64,000 bases of DNA from JAMOBE01 sp039908285 (GTDB lineage Bacteria > Pseudomonadota > Alphaproteobacteria > Rhodospirillales > Rhodospirillaceae), in assembly GCA_039908285.1 (NCBI GenBank), contig JAMOBE010000001.1, forward strand, positions 1 to 64,000. Direction: 5' to 3'. The notes under the pieces were generated by a model that was not told where the DNA came from, made no database searches, and worked only from the letters and a program-made list of their open reading frames with translations. This document shows, piece after piece, positions 16,646 to 24,563 of the stretch. The first letter of the stretch is position 1. Each line of letters begins with the position of its first letter. The position numbers and the translations under genes are program-made.

Positions 16646-18483
16646 TGCTTCTCCCGTGGAATCCGGTAGACGGCGATGCCGGTCACGGGCGATCCGAGAA
16701 GCGCCGCCCGGGGCAGGGCGATCTTCCACGAGCCGCGAACGATCATCCCTCCGAGGTCGTACTTCTCGGCCAGCGCCGTCCACTCCTCGGTGGTGCGCTG
16801 CTCCCACAGCTCGCGACTGATTTCGTCGTCGATGGCGGCCTTGCGGCGGGTGGCCACGGGCGGCTTGAAGTAATCGATGCCGTAGACATCCGCCATCACC
16901 TGGGCCAGCGCCGGTGCCGCCGCGGGAACATAGGCGACATAGTCGATGAGCTGCGGCTCCATCAGCACGGGCTTGCGGATCGGGATCTTGTTGAGGTCGA
17001 CGTTGTCGGCCAGGACAATGGCCCCATTCATGCGGTCGATCAGACCGATGAAGAAGGCTTCGCCATCGGCGAGGGCGAACGGGTTGGGCAGGGCATTGAT
17101 CAGGGCGACCAGGGCGACCGAGATCCCCCCCAGCACCACCGGACGACGGACGGCCTCCGTCACCACGCCCAGATGATCGCTGGCCTTGGCGAGAACGGCA
17201 TGGAGCCACTCCGGCCGGCCGTCGAAACGCGTCGCCCGCCCGGTCATCAGCATCACCGCCACGGCCCCGCCGACCATGGCTCCCAGCAGGTAGGGCACCT
17301 GCTGGTAGTCATCGGACAGCCTGGCCAGCTTGATGACCAGAGCCGGCGCAGCCAGCACCACCATCGCGACGATGGCGAGCAGGTTGCGCCAGTGGGCGAC
17401 CAGCACGGCGGCCAGCACGGGAAAGGTCATCGCCTCCGGCAGATTGATGAAGCGACTCGGCATGGCGACGACGGCGATGGTCGGGAACAGGGTCCGGTCG
17501 AAGTGGAAGACCGCATACAGCACGATCCCAAGAACGCTGGCGACGACCAGAATGCCCACCATCACCACGCCGGTATCGTCGCTCTTCCCGCGATTCAGCC
17601 ACAACCAGAGTCCGAGCACGCCCATGGTGATCCCGGTCTTGGCCAGAATCAGGAGGGCGCGTGGGCTGACGGCGATGTTGCGGTGGCCGTCCCACAGCCA
17701 CAGGTATGCCTTGAGCCAGACCGGATCGACCTCGGGCAGGGCGTACCCCCGCACCCGGCCGGCGATAAAGGCCAGGGCGACGGCGGAGATGGCGAGGCCG
17801 ACGCCGAACCGGGCCGCGGCGCGGCGCACCAGCGCGGGATCGAGTCTGTGACGCCAGAACGGCCAGGAAAGGCCGACGGCGCCGATCATGAAGACGCCGA
17901 GCACCGGGTGGACGGCCGGGGCCAGGCCGAGAACGAAACCGGCGGCGCCGATCCACCCCATCCCCACCAGCCCAAGCACGTGGAGGGCGACGGCGAATCC
18001 GAGAATGCCTTGAGTCTGCGCCCGGCCCAGCGTGAAGATGGGGTAGTCGGGACCGACCATGTAGGCGGTGGTCCACACGGCGAAGACGCCGATGGCCACC
18101 GCCGCCGCCGCTCTCCGGCACAGTCCGAAGGCGATCATGGACAGGGCCTGGGCGTAGACCGCCGCCACCATGCAGACCAGCGTCGACCCGACCAGGTTTT
18201 CCGACACGCCGAGCCTCAGCAGCGCGGCGAAGATCTCGAGAAGCGGTGTTGGCGCTCCGGCATAGGCGATGGGAACGGGGCTTCCCTCGGGGTACTGGAC
18301 CAGGCCCGCCAGGAAGCGGGCATTGGGCAGCATGTCCGTCTCGCCGGTGTAGATGCGTCCAAGCAGCGCCCCAAGCAACGCCGAGACGATGAACAGAGAC
18401 AGCCCAGGGCTGATGAACAGAGACAGCCCAGGGCTGATGAACAGCGACGGCTCGGGACCGACGGCGGAGTCGCGGAGTTTCAT
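16642..18483 (-). CDS. polytopic membrane protein of unknown function
   Basis: A 613-residue product from the ATG at 18483, which overlaps the upstream stop as ATGA. About ten to twelve hydrophobic segments fill residues 25-440. A C-terminal soluble domain of about 150 residues follows, probably periplasmic (ALADGEAFFIGLIDRMNGAI, DNVDLNKIPIRKP). The layout is that of large membrane glycosyltransferases or polymerases, but no catalytic DD/DE loop motif is clear, so no function is given. Codons 12-30 contain a 24-base tandem repeat, giving SLFISPGL twice. The link to the TPR-glycosyltransferase-like protein upstream suggests a joint envelope role. Confidence 0.8.
   Translation of the reverse strand: MKLRDSAVGPEPSLFISPGLSLFISPGLSLFIVSALLGALLGRIYTGETDMLPNARFLAGLVQYPEGSPVPIAYAGAPTPLLEIFAALLRLGVSENLVGSTLVCMVAAVYAQALSMIAFGLCRRAAAAVAIGVFAVWTTAYMVGPDYPIFTLGRAQTQGILGFAVALHVLGLVGMGWIGAAGFVLGLAPAVHPVLGVFMIGAVGLSWPFWRHRLDPALVRRAAARFGVGLAISAVALAFIAGRVRGYALPEVDPVWLKAYLWLWDGHRNIAVSPRALLILAKTGITMGVLGLWLWLNRGKSDDTGVVMVGILVVASVLGIVLYAVFHFDRTLFPTIAVVAMPSRFINLPEAMTFPVLAAVLVAHWRNLLAIVAMVVLAAPALVIKLARLSDDYQQVPYLLGAMVGGAVAVMLMTGRATRFDGRPEWLHAVLAKASDHLGVVTEAVRRPVVLGGISVALVALINALPNPFALADGEAFFIGLIDRMNGAIVLADNVDLNKIPIRKPVLMEPQLIDYVAYVPAAAPALAQVMADVYGIDYFKPPVATRRKAAIDDEISRELWEQRTTEEWTALAEKYDLGGMIVRGSWKIALPRAALLGSPVTGIAVYRIPREKQ
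18388..18450. repeat. 24-bp tandem repeat inside a membrane-protein gene
   Basis: Two identical 24-base units (18388-18411, 18412-18435) and a third partial unit (to 18450) code for SLFISPGL repeats just before the first membrane segment. The unit is a multiple of three, so copy changes keep the frame. Confidence 0.9.
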
Positions 18484-20246
18484 GGTGACCGCAACACCCT
18501 CACCACCGACTGGAGGGCGTCGGTCCAGCTCCCATCCACGGCCTGGCGGTGCACGGTCATATCGGGAAACCAGGGGGAGCGATCGCCCTGGGCCATCCAG
18601 CGGTAATTGGCCGCCGCATCCACCAGCACGCATCCCCCAAGACCAGACGCCGCGCGCAGGTCCACGCTGCCTCCGGCAATCGCCACCATGTGGTCAACCA
18701 GGGACAGGGTGGCCAGCATGCCCTCGGGGTCGTCGTTGAGGCCGGTCAGGTCGAGGACCGGACGCCCCAATACGGACGCGAAACGAGCCAGGGAACCAGG
18801 GGCGGGCTGACGCTGGATCACCGCCACCCGCATGTCCAGCGGCCGCAAAGCTTCCGCCAGGGCTTCCAGTGGCACCAGCCTGCGGCCGATCTGGGACGGC
18901 GCGAAGCTCTGCCAGGCGACGGCGACGATCGGGGCATCACCCGTGCCGGCCAGACGGCTTCGCACCTCCTCGACCCGATCGGGCCTCGGCGCGATGACCA
19001 CGTTCGGCTGGGGATCGACAAGGTCAAGAAGCCAAGGAAGGCTGAAGAACTTCACGGGGCGACCATCGATGACCTCGTCCGACGCCACGACGCGATCCAC
19101 TCCCGGTACCCGCTCCAACAGGGTCATGGTGTTCGGCTGGCTGCGCAGGATGAGCGTCGCCCCACGCGTCTTGGCCGCCTTCAGGAAACGCAACGCGAAC
19201 AGGGCTCCGTAAAAGTCGAGGTGAGTATCCAGCACCAGCGTTTCACCGGTCAGGTCCGATGGCAGGCGCTCGGTCACGGCCGCGTCGATCTGGCGCAACA
19301 TGTCCCATCCCTCGGCGAATCGCCCCTGTCGCAGGAGAAACTCGGCCAGCATGGCCCGGGCCGGGAGGGACTCCGTCCGACAGGCCAGGGCCGCCCGGAT
19401 CGCCTTTTCGGCCGGTTCCGGTTGCTCGGCGACGACATGGGTCATGGCGACGGCGAGGTGGGCGTCGGCATCGGTCGGGTCGGTGGCCACCAGCCGGCCG
19501 AAGCAGTCGAGGGCCGGTTCGAATCGTCGCAGGGACAGCAGAGCGTAGCCGCGGATGCGCAGGGGCGTCTCCACCTGGGGGGCCAGGGCGATGGCCCGGT
19601 CGGCACAGGCGAGCGCCTCCTCCCCCTCGTTCATGTCCACCAGCAGCGCGGCCAGGCGGGACTGGACCTCGACCGAGTTGGGCATCCGGTCGGCGGCGCG
19701 GCGATAGAGGTCCAGCGCCTCTTCGGTCCGGCCGGCACCGATCAGGATGAAGCCCAGACCCGAGAGGGCCTCTTCGGCATTGGGATCGACGTCGAGGGCA
19801 TGGGAGAAGTCGGCCATGGCCGGCTCGAAGCGGTCCAGAATCATCCGGGTGGTGCCGCGACCGGTCAGGGCCTCGACGTAATCCGGATTGATGGACAAGG
19901 CCTGGCCATAGGCGACTTCGGCCTCCAGGAAGTGCTGCGACATCAGCAGTGCTTTGGCGTGCAGGAAATGACGGTGCGGGTCCCGCCCCAGCCTGACCTT
20001 TTCCAGAACCTCCAGGGCCTGGGGGGCGCGTCCGGTCTCCAGCAGGATGGTGGCGAGCACGAGTTGGCCGTTCTCATCCCCCGGACGCTCCATCAGCAGC
20101 AGGCGACAGGCGTCCTCGGCGTCCCCGAACCGTCCCTCCGCGAGGGAGACGAGGGCCTGGTGGAATGTCTCGTCCCCCGGCTGGTTCGTGGTACCGCGAC
20201 CCTTGCGGCCATCACGACCGGCGGCGCGGCGCTGGTGTCTGTTCAT
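18480..20246 (-). CDS. TPR-repeat protein with glycosyltransferase-like C-terminal domain
   Basis: 588 residues with a basic N-terminus (MNRHQRRAAGRDGRKGRG). About eight TPR-type helical pairs follow at residues 25-330 (for example YVEALTGRGTTRMILDRFEPAMADFSHALDVDP in consecutive repeats). A C-terminal domain at about 345-588 recalls the GT9/GT41-like fold often fused to TPRs in bacteria (LDTHLDFYGALFALRFLKA; VAVAWQSFAPSQ; LDLTGLNDDPEGMLATLS). It lies 27 bases downstream of dnaA and is coupled by ATGA to the membrane protein. The donor sugar and acceptor are unknown. Confidence 0.82.
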   Translation of the reverse strand: MNRHQRRAAGRDGRKGRGTTNQPGDETFHQALVSLAEGRFGDAEDACRLLLMERPGDENGQLVLATILLETGRAPQALEVLEKVRLGRDPHRHFLHAKALLMSQHFLEAEVAYGQALSINPDYVEALTGRGTTRMILDRFEPAMADFSHALDVDPNAEEALSGLGFILIGAGRTEEALDLYRRAADRMPNSVEVQSRLAALLVDMNEGEEALACADRAIALAPQVETPLRIRGYALLSLRRFEPALDCFGRLVATDPTDADAHLAVAMTHVVAEQPEPAEKAIRAALACRTESLPARAMLAEFLLRQGRFAEGWDMLRQIDAAVTERLPSDLTGETLVLDTHLDFYGALFALRFLKAAKTRGATLILRSQPNTMTLLERVPGVDRVVASDEVIDGRPVKFFSLPWLLDLVDPQPNVVIAPRPDRVEEVRSRLAGTGDAPIVAVAWQSFAPSQIGRRLVPLEALAEALRPLDMRVAVIQRQPAPGSLARFASVLGRPVLDLTGLNDDPEGMLATLSLVDHMVAIAGGSVDLRAASGLGGCVLVDAAANYRWMAQGDRSPWFPDMTVHRQAVDGSWTDALQSVVRVLRSP

Positions 20247-20273
20247 GGTCCCTCACCCTCACACTCACCCCCC

Positions 20274-21701
20274 TCACCGCTCCAGCATGCGCCGCAGCAG
20301 TTCGACGTCCTCGCCAAAGCCGGCATCCACCGCGATCAGTTCCTCCACCTTCTTGACGGCATGCATGACGGTGGTGTGGTCGCGATTGCCGAACTTGCGG
20401 CCGATCTCCGGGAGTGACCGCGAGGTAAGCTGCTTCGCCAGGTACATGGCCACCTGTCGCGGCCGCACGATCGACCGGGTGCGGCGGGCCGAGTGCATTT
20501 CCGAGACCTTGATGTTGAAGTGCTCGGCCACCTGCTTCTGGATTTCCTCGATGGTGACGCGGCGGTCGTGGGCGCGCAGGAGGTCGTGCAGCACCTCCTG
20601 GGTCGACTCGAGGGTGATGTCGCGGCCGACGAACTGGGCGTGGGCCGCGACCCGGTTCAGGGCGCCCTCCAGCTCGCGGACGTTGGAGGTGATCTTGTGG
20701 GCCAGGAACTCCATCACCCTGGGCGGGACCACCAGGGCCATCTGGTCGGCCTTGGACTGGAGGATGCCGAGTCGCAGTTCGTAGGTGGTGGCGTGGATGT
20801 CGGCCACCAGCCCGCAGCCGAGTCGCGACCGCAGCCGCTCCTCCATGTCCTCGAGGTCGGACGGGGACTTGTCGGCCGAGATGATGATCTGCCGCCCCTG
20901 GTCCACCAGCGCGTTGAAGGTGTGGAAGAACTCCTCCTGGGTCGAGTTCTTGCCCGAGATGAACTGCACGTCGTCGATCATCAGCACGTCCACCGAGCGA
21001 AACTGCTCCTTGAACGCCATGGTGTCCTGGAAGCGCAGCGCCCGGACGAAGCGGTACATGAACTTCTCGGCCGAGAGGTAGATGACGGTGCGCTTCGGGT
21101 CGCGCTCGCGGATGTGCCAGGCGATGGCGTGCATCAGGTGCGTCTTGCCGAGGCCCACTCCGCCATAGAGAAACAGCGGGTTGAACGGGACGTGGGCCGA
21201 CTCGGCCACCCGCAGGGCGGCGGCGTGGGCGAACTCGTTGGGCTTGCCGACCACGAAGTTGGCGAAGGTGAAGCGCTGATCGAGCGGGGCCGAAATGGCG
21301 TCACGCTCATCGAGTCCAGTCTCAATCGGAGTCGCGGCGGCCGCCGCCAGGGGCGGCGGCCCGAGTCGCGGGGCGGATCTCGGGGCCGGTCCGGCGGCGG
21401 CAACTGGGGCAGAGGTGATGGAGGGCGTGGAGGGCCCGGGCTGGACCACGAAGTTGACGGTGCGGACGCTGGGCTCCTCGCCGCTCCACAGGGCGCGAAT
21501 CCGGTCGGCGTAGTGGGTCATCACCCAGTCGCGCATGAACCGGGTCGGAACGCAGAGACGCACCTCGCCATCGCGAATCCCGCCCAGAGTCATGGGCTTC
21601 ACCCAGCTCTTGAACGCGGCATCACCGACCTCCCGGCGCAGGCGCCCGCGCACCCGGTCCCAGGGAGTCGTTGCATTGAGCTTATCGGTTTCGTCCGTCA
21701 T
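20274..21701 (-). CDS. dnaA: chromosomal replication initiator DnaA
   Basis: Binds DnaA boxes and opens oriC. The 475-residue protein starts at 21701 (MTDETDKLNATTPWD), with GGAG upstream; the longer open frame has no similarity. Domain I is at 1-80, a variable Ala/Pro-rich linker at about 100-150, and AAA+ domain III follows with Walker A YGGVGLGKTH, Walker B VLMIDDVQF, sensor 1 IIISADKSP and the arginine-finger region RLRSRLGCG. Domain IV ends with the helix-turn-helix signature starting RSLPEIGRKFGNRDHTTV. rpsT lies upstream on the same strand, an order common in Rhodospirillales. Confidence 0.98.
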   Translation of the reverse strand: MTDETDKLNATTPWDRVRGRLRREVGDAAFKSWVKPMTLGGIRDGEVRLCVPTRFMRDWVMTHYADRIRALWSGEEPSVRTVNFVVQPGPSTPSITSAPVAAAGPAPRSAPRLGPPPLAAAAATPIETGLDERDAISAPLDQRFTFANFVVGKPNEFAHAAALRVAESAHVPFNPLFLYGGVGLGKTHLMHAIAWHIRERDPKRTVIYLSAEKFMYRFVRALRFQDTMAFKEQFRSVDVLMIDDVQFISGKNSTQEEFFHTFNALVDQGRQIIISADKSPSDLEDMEERLRSRLGCGLVADIHATTYELRLGILQSKADQMALVVPPRVMEFLAHKITSNVRELEGALNRVAAHAQFVGRDITLESTQEVLHDLLRAHDRRVTIEEIQKQVAEHFNIKVSEMHSARRTRSIVRPRQVAMYLAKQLTSRSLPEIGRKFGNRDHTTVMHAVKKVEELIAVDAGFGEDVELLRRMLER

Positions 21702-22244
21702 CCCCTGCTCCGATGCCGGCACTCGCTCCAGCCTGAATACCAGTCCGGACATCGCCCAGGCCACCGGCACGCTTCGGCGTCCAATGCCTCGGACGGCACC
21801 ACCGGTCCAGCCCCCTGCGACAGTGACCCGGCAGTCGAGTGAATGGCCCCGCCGCGGCTCAAGGAGCCCCCCTCCCACCGCCGGCCGAGCCGTGATGTCA
21901 TTGACGCACTGGACTTTCCGCCGGATTCTTCCGTTGTCTCCGAAATATCCAGTGTTCGCGACGAACCAACCAGATGGTCACAGACTTCCCCCGTTCCACG
22001 CCGATCCGTCCACAGGGAACCCATAGCCCGTCCCAAAGGACATGCAACCAGATGGGGAGGAAATCCCTCGACCAACCCTTATGACTTTACCTGCGGATGG
22101 TTCCAAAGGCAATATGGCTGAAAGCAGAACGCCAAGATTCCTTTGAATGGTGGGGTAAACTGCACGCGAATCCAAAGGCCCGGTTCCCACTCTGGAAACC
22201 GGCCTACCCGAGGATGACCGTGACGGCAAAGACCCCGTGTCGCG
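21702..22244. other. rpsT-dnaA intergenic region, no clear gene
   Basis: About 540 bases are free of a convincing gene. No array of consensus DnaA boxes (TTATCCACA) is visible; the nearest matches are weak (CGTCCACAG near 22008). It should hold the dnaA promoter and the rpsT terminator. No other structure stands out. Confidence 0.5.
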
Positions 22245-22505
22245 TCAGAGACCCTTGATGGCCGCGTGCAGGCGGGACATCTTGCGGGCCACCGCATTGC
22301 GATGGATGACGCCCTTGTTGACGCCGCGCATCATTTCCGGCACGGCGGCATCGAAGGCGGCCTTGGCCTGTTCCTTGTCCTTGGCGGTGATGGCCGCCTC
22401 GACCTTGCGCACGAAGGTGCGGATGCGGCTGACGCGGCTGTGATTGATCTCGGCGCGGCGGCCGTTGCGGCGAATGCGCTTTTTTGCCGACTCGTGGTTG
22501 GCCAT
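22245..22505 (-). CDS. rpsT: 30S ribosomal protein S20
   Basis: An 86-residue basic protein beginning MANHESAKKRIRRNGRRAEIN and ending RKMSRLHAAIKGL, full length for S20. It binds 16S rRNA early in 30S assembly. The gene stands alone upstream of dnaA, as in related bacteria. Confidence 0.98.
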   Translation of the reverse strand: MANHESAKKRIRRNGRRAEINHSRVSRIRTFVRKVEAAITAKDKEQAKAAFDAAVPEMMRGVNKGVIHRNAVARKMSRLHAAIKGL

Positions 22506-22631
22506 GGATGTCCCTGTGCTGCTCTCTGGAGTGCTGACGCGGGGTTATAAGTCGGTCGGGGCTCGCCGTCAACAGGGTCGCGGAGGGAGGAGCGAATTGA
22601 CTTCCGTCGCCGAACGCATCATGGTCGACCC

Positions 22632-22919
22632 ATGACGACGATCACTTTTGACACCCACGCGTTCATCAAGCGCCTGACGTCGGCGGGCATGCCCGAGGCG
22701 CAGGCCGAGGCGGTGACGGCCATGGTCGGCGAGGCCAGGGATGGCGACCTGGCGGCGCTGGTGACCAGGGCGGATCTCTCAACCTTCAAAGCCGAGCTGA
22801 AGGCCGAACTGGCTGAAACCAAGGCCGAGCTGATGAAGTGGATGACCGGCGCGCTTGGTCTTCAGACCGTTGCCCTTCTCGGCGGCCTTGCGGCCCTCCT
22901 CAAGCTGGCCTCCTCGTAG
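22632..22919 (+). CDS. DUF1640-type coiled-coil membrane protein
   Basis: 95 residues. N-terminal FDTHAFIKRLTSAGMPEAQAEA is the start signature of the DUF1640/CCDC90 family. A helical stretch of Glu/Lys heptads follows (AELKAELAETKAELMKWM), then one C-terminal membrane segment (GLQTVALLGGLAALLKLA). Members are often found near mobile or stress genes, and their function is unknown. It is divergent from rpsT and ends one base short of the next gene's stop. Confidence 0.8.
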   Translation: MTTITFDTHAFIKRLTSAGMPEAQAEAVTAMVGEARDGDLAALVTRADLSTFKAELKAELAETKAELMKWMTGALGLQTVALLGGLAALLKLASS

Positions 22920-22920
22920 A

Positions 22921-23298
22921 TCACTCCGGCGCGACCAGGAACCGGACGGTCAGGGGCGGGCGGTCGCCCAGGATCTCGATGCGCAGGCGCTCGCCCTCGC
23001 GGCGGAACGAGGCGTCCCCGGCGGCGGTCCAGCCAAGCTGCGGCAGGGTGGCGGCGTAGAACGTGGTGATCTGGTCGCGGGTCAGCGCCCGGCCTTCGCC
23101 ATAGGCCTCGACGATGCGGCCCGCCGGCGTGTCGAAGGTGGAGCCGGCGTCGGGCACCTCGGCCAGACCCTCCATCAGCGGCAGGTCATCGATGTCCGAC
23201 AGGAACCGGGGATCCTCCGCGGCCGTCGCCGGAGTCGGCGCGGCCAGGACCAGCAGAAGGGCCGCCGATGCGGCGGCGAGGAGCGAACGCGGCAACAT
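22921..23298 (-). CDS. secreted protein downstream of mutM, function unknown
   Basis: 125 residues with a clear Sec signal (LLAAASAALLLVLAAPTPATAA) cleaved near residue 27. The mature part is short and mixed alpha/beta, with RIVEAYGEGRALTRDQITTFYAATLPQLGW and a C-terminal strand pair. AAGAGGGC precedes the ATG. It begins 15 bases after mutM and is probably in the same transcript. I do not recognise a named family. Confidence 0.75.
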   Translation of the reverse strand: MLPRSLLAAASAALLLVLAAPTPATAAEDPRFLSDIDDLPLMEGLAEVPDAGSTFDTPAGRIVEAYGEGRALTRDQITTFYAATLPQLGWTAAGDASFRREGERLRIEILGDRPPLTVRFLVAPE

Positions 23299-23313
23299 GC
23301 CCTCTTATTACCC

Positions 23314-24174
23314 TCAAGCCTGCCGCCGCGGACAGAAAAAAGTGGATCGGCCACTCTGGACGATGCGCCGCACGCTGTCGGTCCCGCCGCAATCGCAGCC
23401 GGGACAAGGCTCGCCGGCACGGCCATAGACGGCGAAGGCGTGCTGGAACCGACCGATCTCGCCGGAGGGTTGGACGTGGTCGCGCAACGATGATCCCCCG
23501 GCGGCGATGGCCGCGATCAGGACCGTCCGGATCGCCCCCACCAGTCGTCGCAGCGAGTCGTGGTCGAGGGATCCGGCGGGGCGGTCGGGGGCGAGGCCGG
23601 CGCGGAACAGGGACTCGCAGGCATAGATGTTGCCGAGTCCGGCGACCACGCGCTGGTCCAGTAGCGCCGCCTTGAGGGGACCACGGCGGCCACCGAGGGC
23701 CGCTCCCAGCGCGTCGGCGTCGAAGGCCTGGTCCAGGGGCTCGGGCCCGAGACCACGCAGCAGGGGATGACCGGCAAGGCCGGCCGTCTCCACCAGGTCC
23801 ATCAGGCCGAAGCGGCGGGGATCGGTGTAGGTGACCACGACGCCGTTGCCGGTGTCGTTGCCGGTACCGTGGCTGGTGCGGAACTCCACGTGGTCATGGC
23901 GGCCGGGGGGCTCGGGCGCCGCCGCCGTGATCACCATCCGCCCCGACATGCCAAGGTGAACCAGGAGCGTCCAGCCGTCGTCGAGCCCGGCCAGGATGTA
24001 CTTGGCCCGCCGGCCGACCCGCTCCACCCGCCGCCCGGTGAGTCGTTCGGCGAAGCTGTGCGGCAGCGGTCGGCGCAGATCGCCCCGCCGGCTCACCACC
24101 CGCGCGAACCTCCGCCCCTCCCACACCGCCGCCAATCCCCGGCACACCGTCTCTACCTCGGGAAGCTCAGGCAT
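23314..24174 (-). CDS. mutM: formamidopyrimidine-DNA glycosylase (Fpg/MutM)
   Basis: Removes 8-oxoguanine and FaPy bases and nicks the abasic site. 286 residues. The catalytic Pro1/Glu2 (after Met removal) are in MPELPEVETVCRGL, the conserved Lys in RRAKYIL, and the helix-two-turn-helix in GLGNIYACESLFRAGL. The zinc finger begins CPGC at about 257-260 and has the DNA-contacting SGRSTFFCP, but the expected last cysteine (CPxCQ) is Arg284 (CPRRQA). The finger therefore has three normal ligands plus an extra Cys in CPGCDC. It is divergent from the ubiE side. Confidence 0.95.
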   Translation of the reverse strand: MPELPEVETVCRGLAAVWEGRRFARVVSRRGDLRRPLPHSFAERLTGRRVERVGRRAKYILAGLDDGWTLLVHLGMSGRMVITAAAPEPPGRHDHVEFRTSHGTGNDTGNGVVVTYTDPRRFGLMDLVETAGLAGHPLLRGLGPEPLDQAFDADALGAALGGRRGPLKAALLDQRVVAGLGNIYACESLFRAGLAPDRPAGSLDHDSLRRLVGAIRTVLIAAIAAGGSSLRDHVQPSGEIGRFQHAFAVYGRAGEPCPGCDCGGTDSVRRIVQSGRSTFFCPRRQA

Positions 24175-24304
24175 GGGGTCCTATTCGTGATGGGCCGGCG
24201 GCCGCGTGGCGTCAATGCACCGTCGGGAATGATATCGCAGTCCGTGGGAACGCGCATCGCAATTCAGGCCGCCGGAGCGTGATACCGCCAACGCGCCGGC
24301 CGCA

Positions 24305-24545
24305 GGATCAGTGTGCGGGCTCTGAGGAAGAAACAGATAACACGGATGAACACGGATGTGAACGGATGAACACGGATGAGAGAGGAGTTGACAAATGGGC
24401 CGCTCCAGCAGTGTTTGTCTTATATTCATATAATAATACACAGTATATAAGCCCATGCCCCGGTAAACTCCGTTCTAATCCGTGTTCATCCGTTAACATC
24501 CGTGTTTATCCGTGTTATCTGTTTCTTTCTTGACGCAAGCACGGT
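24305..24545. repeat. R3 element, second copy
   Basis: The left arm (24338-24379) has CACGGAT-type units at 10-base spacing, one decayed to AACGGAT. The right arm (24478-24520) has the inverse ATCCGTG units. The centre near 24430-24450 is AT-rich (ATATAATAATACACAGTATA). Outer flanks (GAAACAGATAACA and its complement) match each other. It lies between mutM and the cyclase-domain gene. Confidence 0.78.
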
Positions 24546-24563
24546 GATGCCAGTCACACGGTC

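Noticed and set aside
21702..22244. oriC next to dnaA
   Set aside because: No cluster of consensus DnaA boxes and no clear AT-rich unwinding stretch is visible. Many alphaproteobacteria have oriC elsewhere (near hemE), so the call is not supported.
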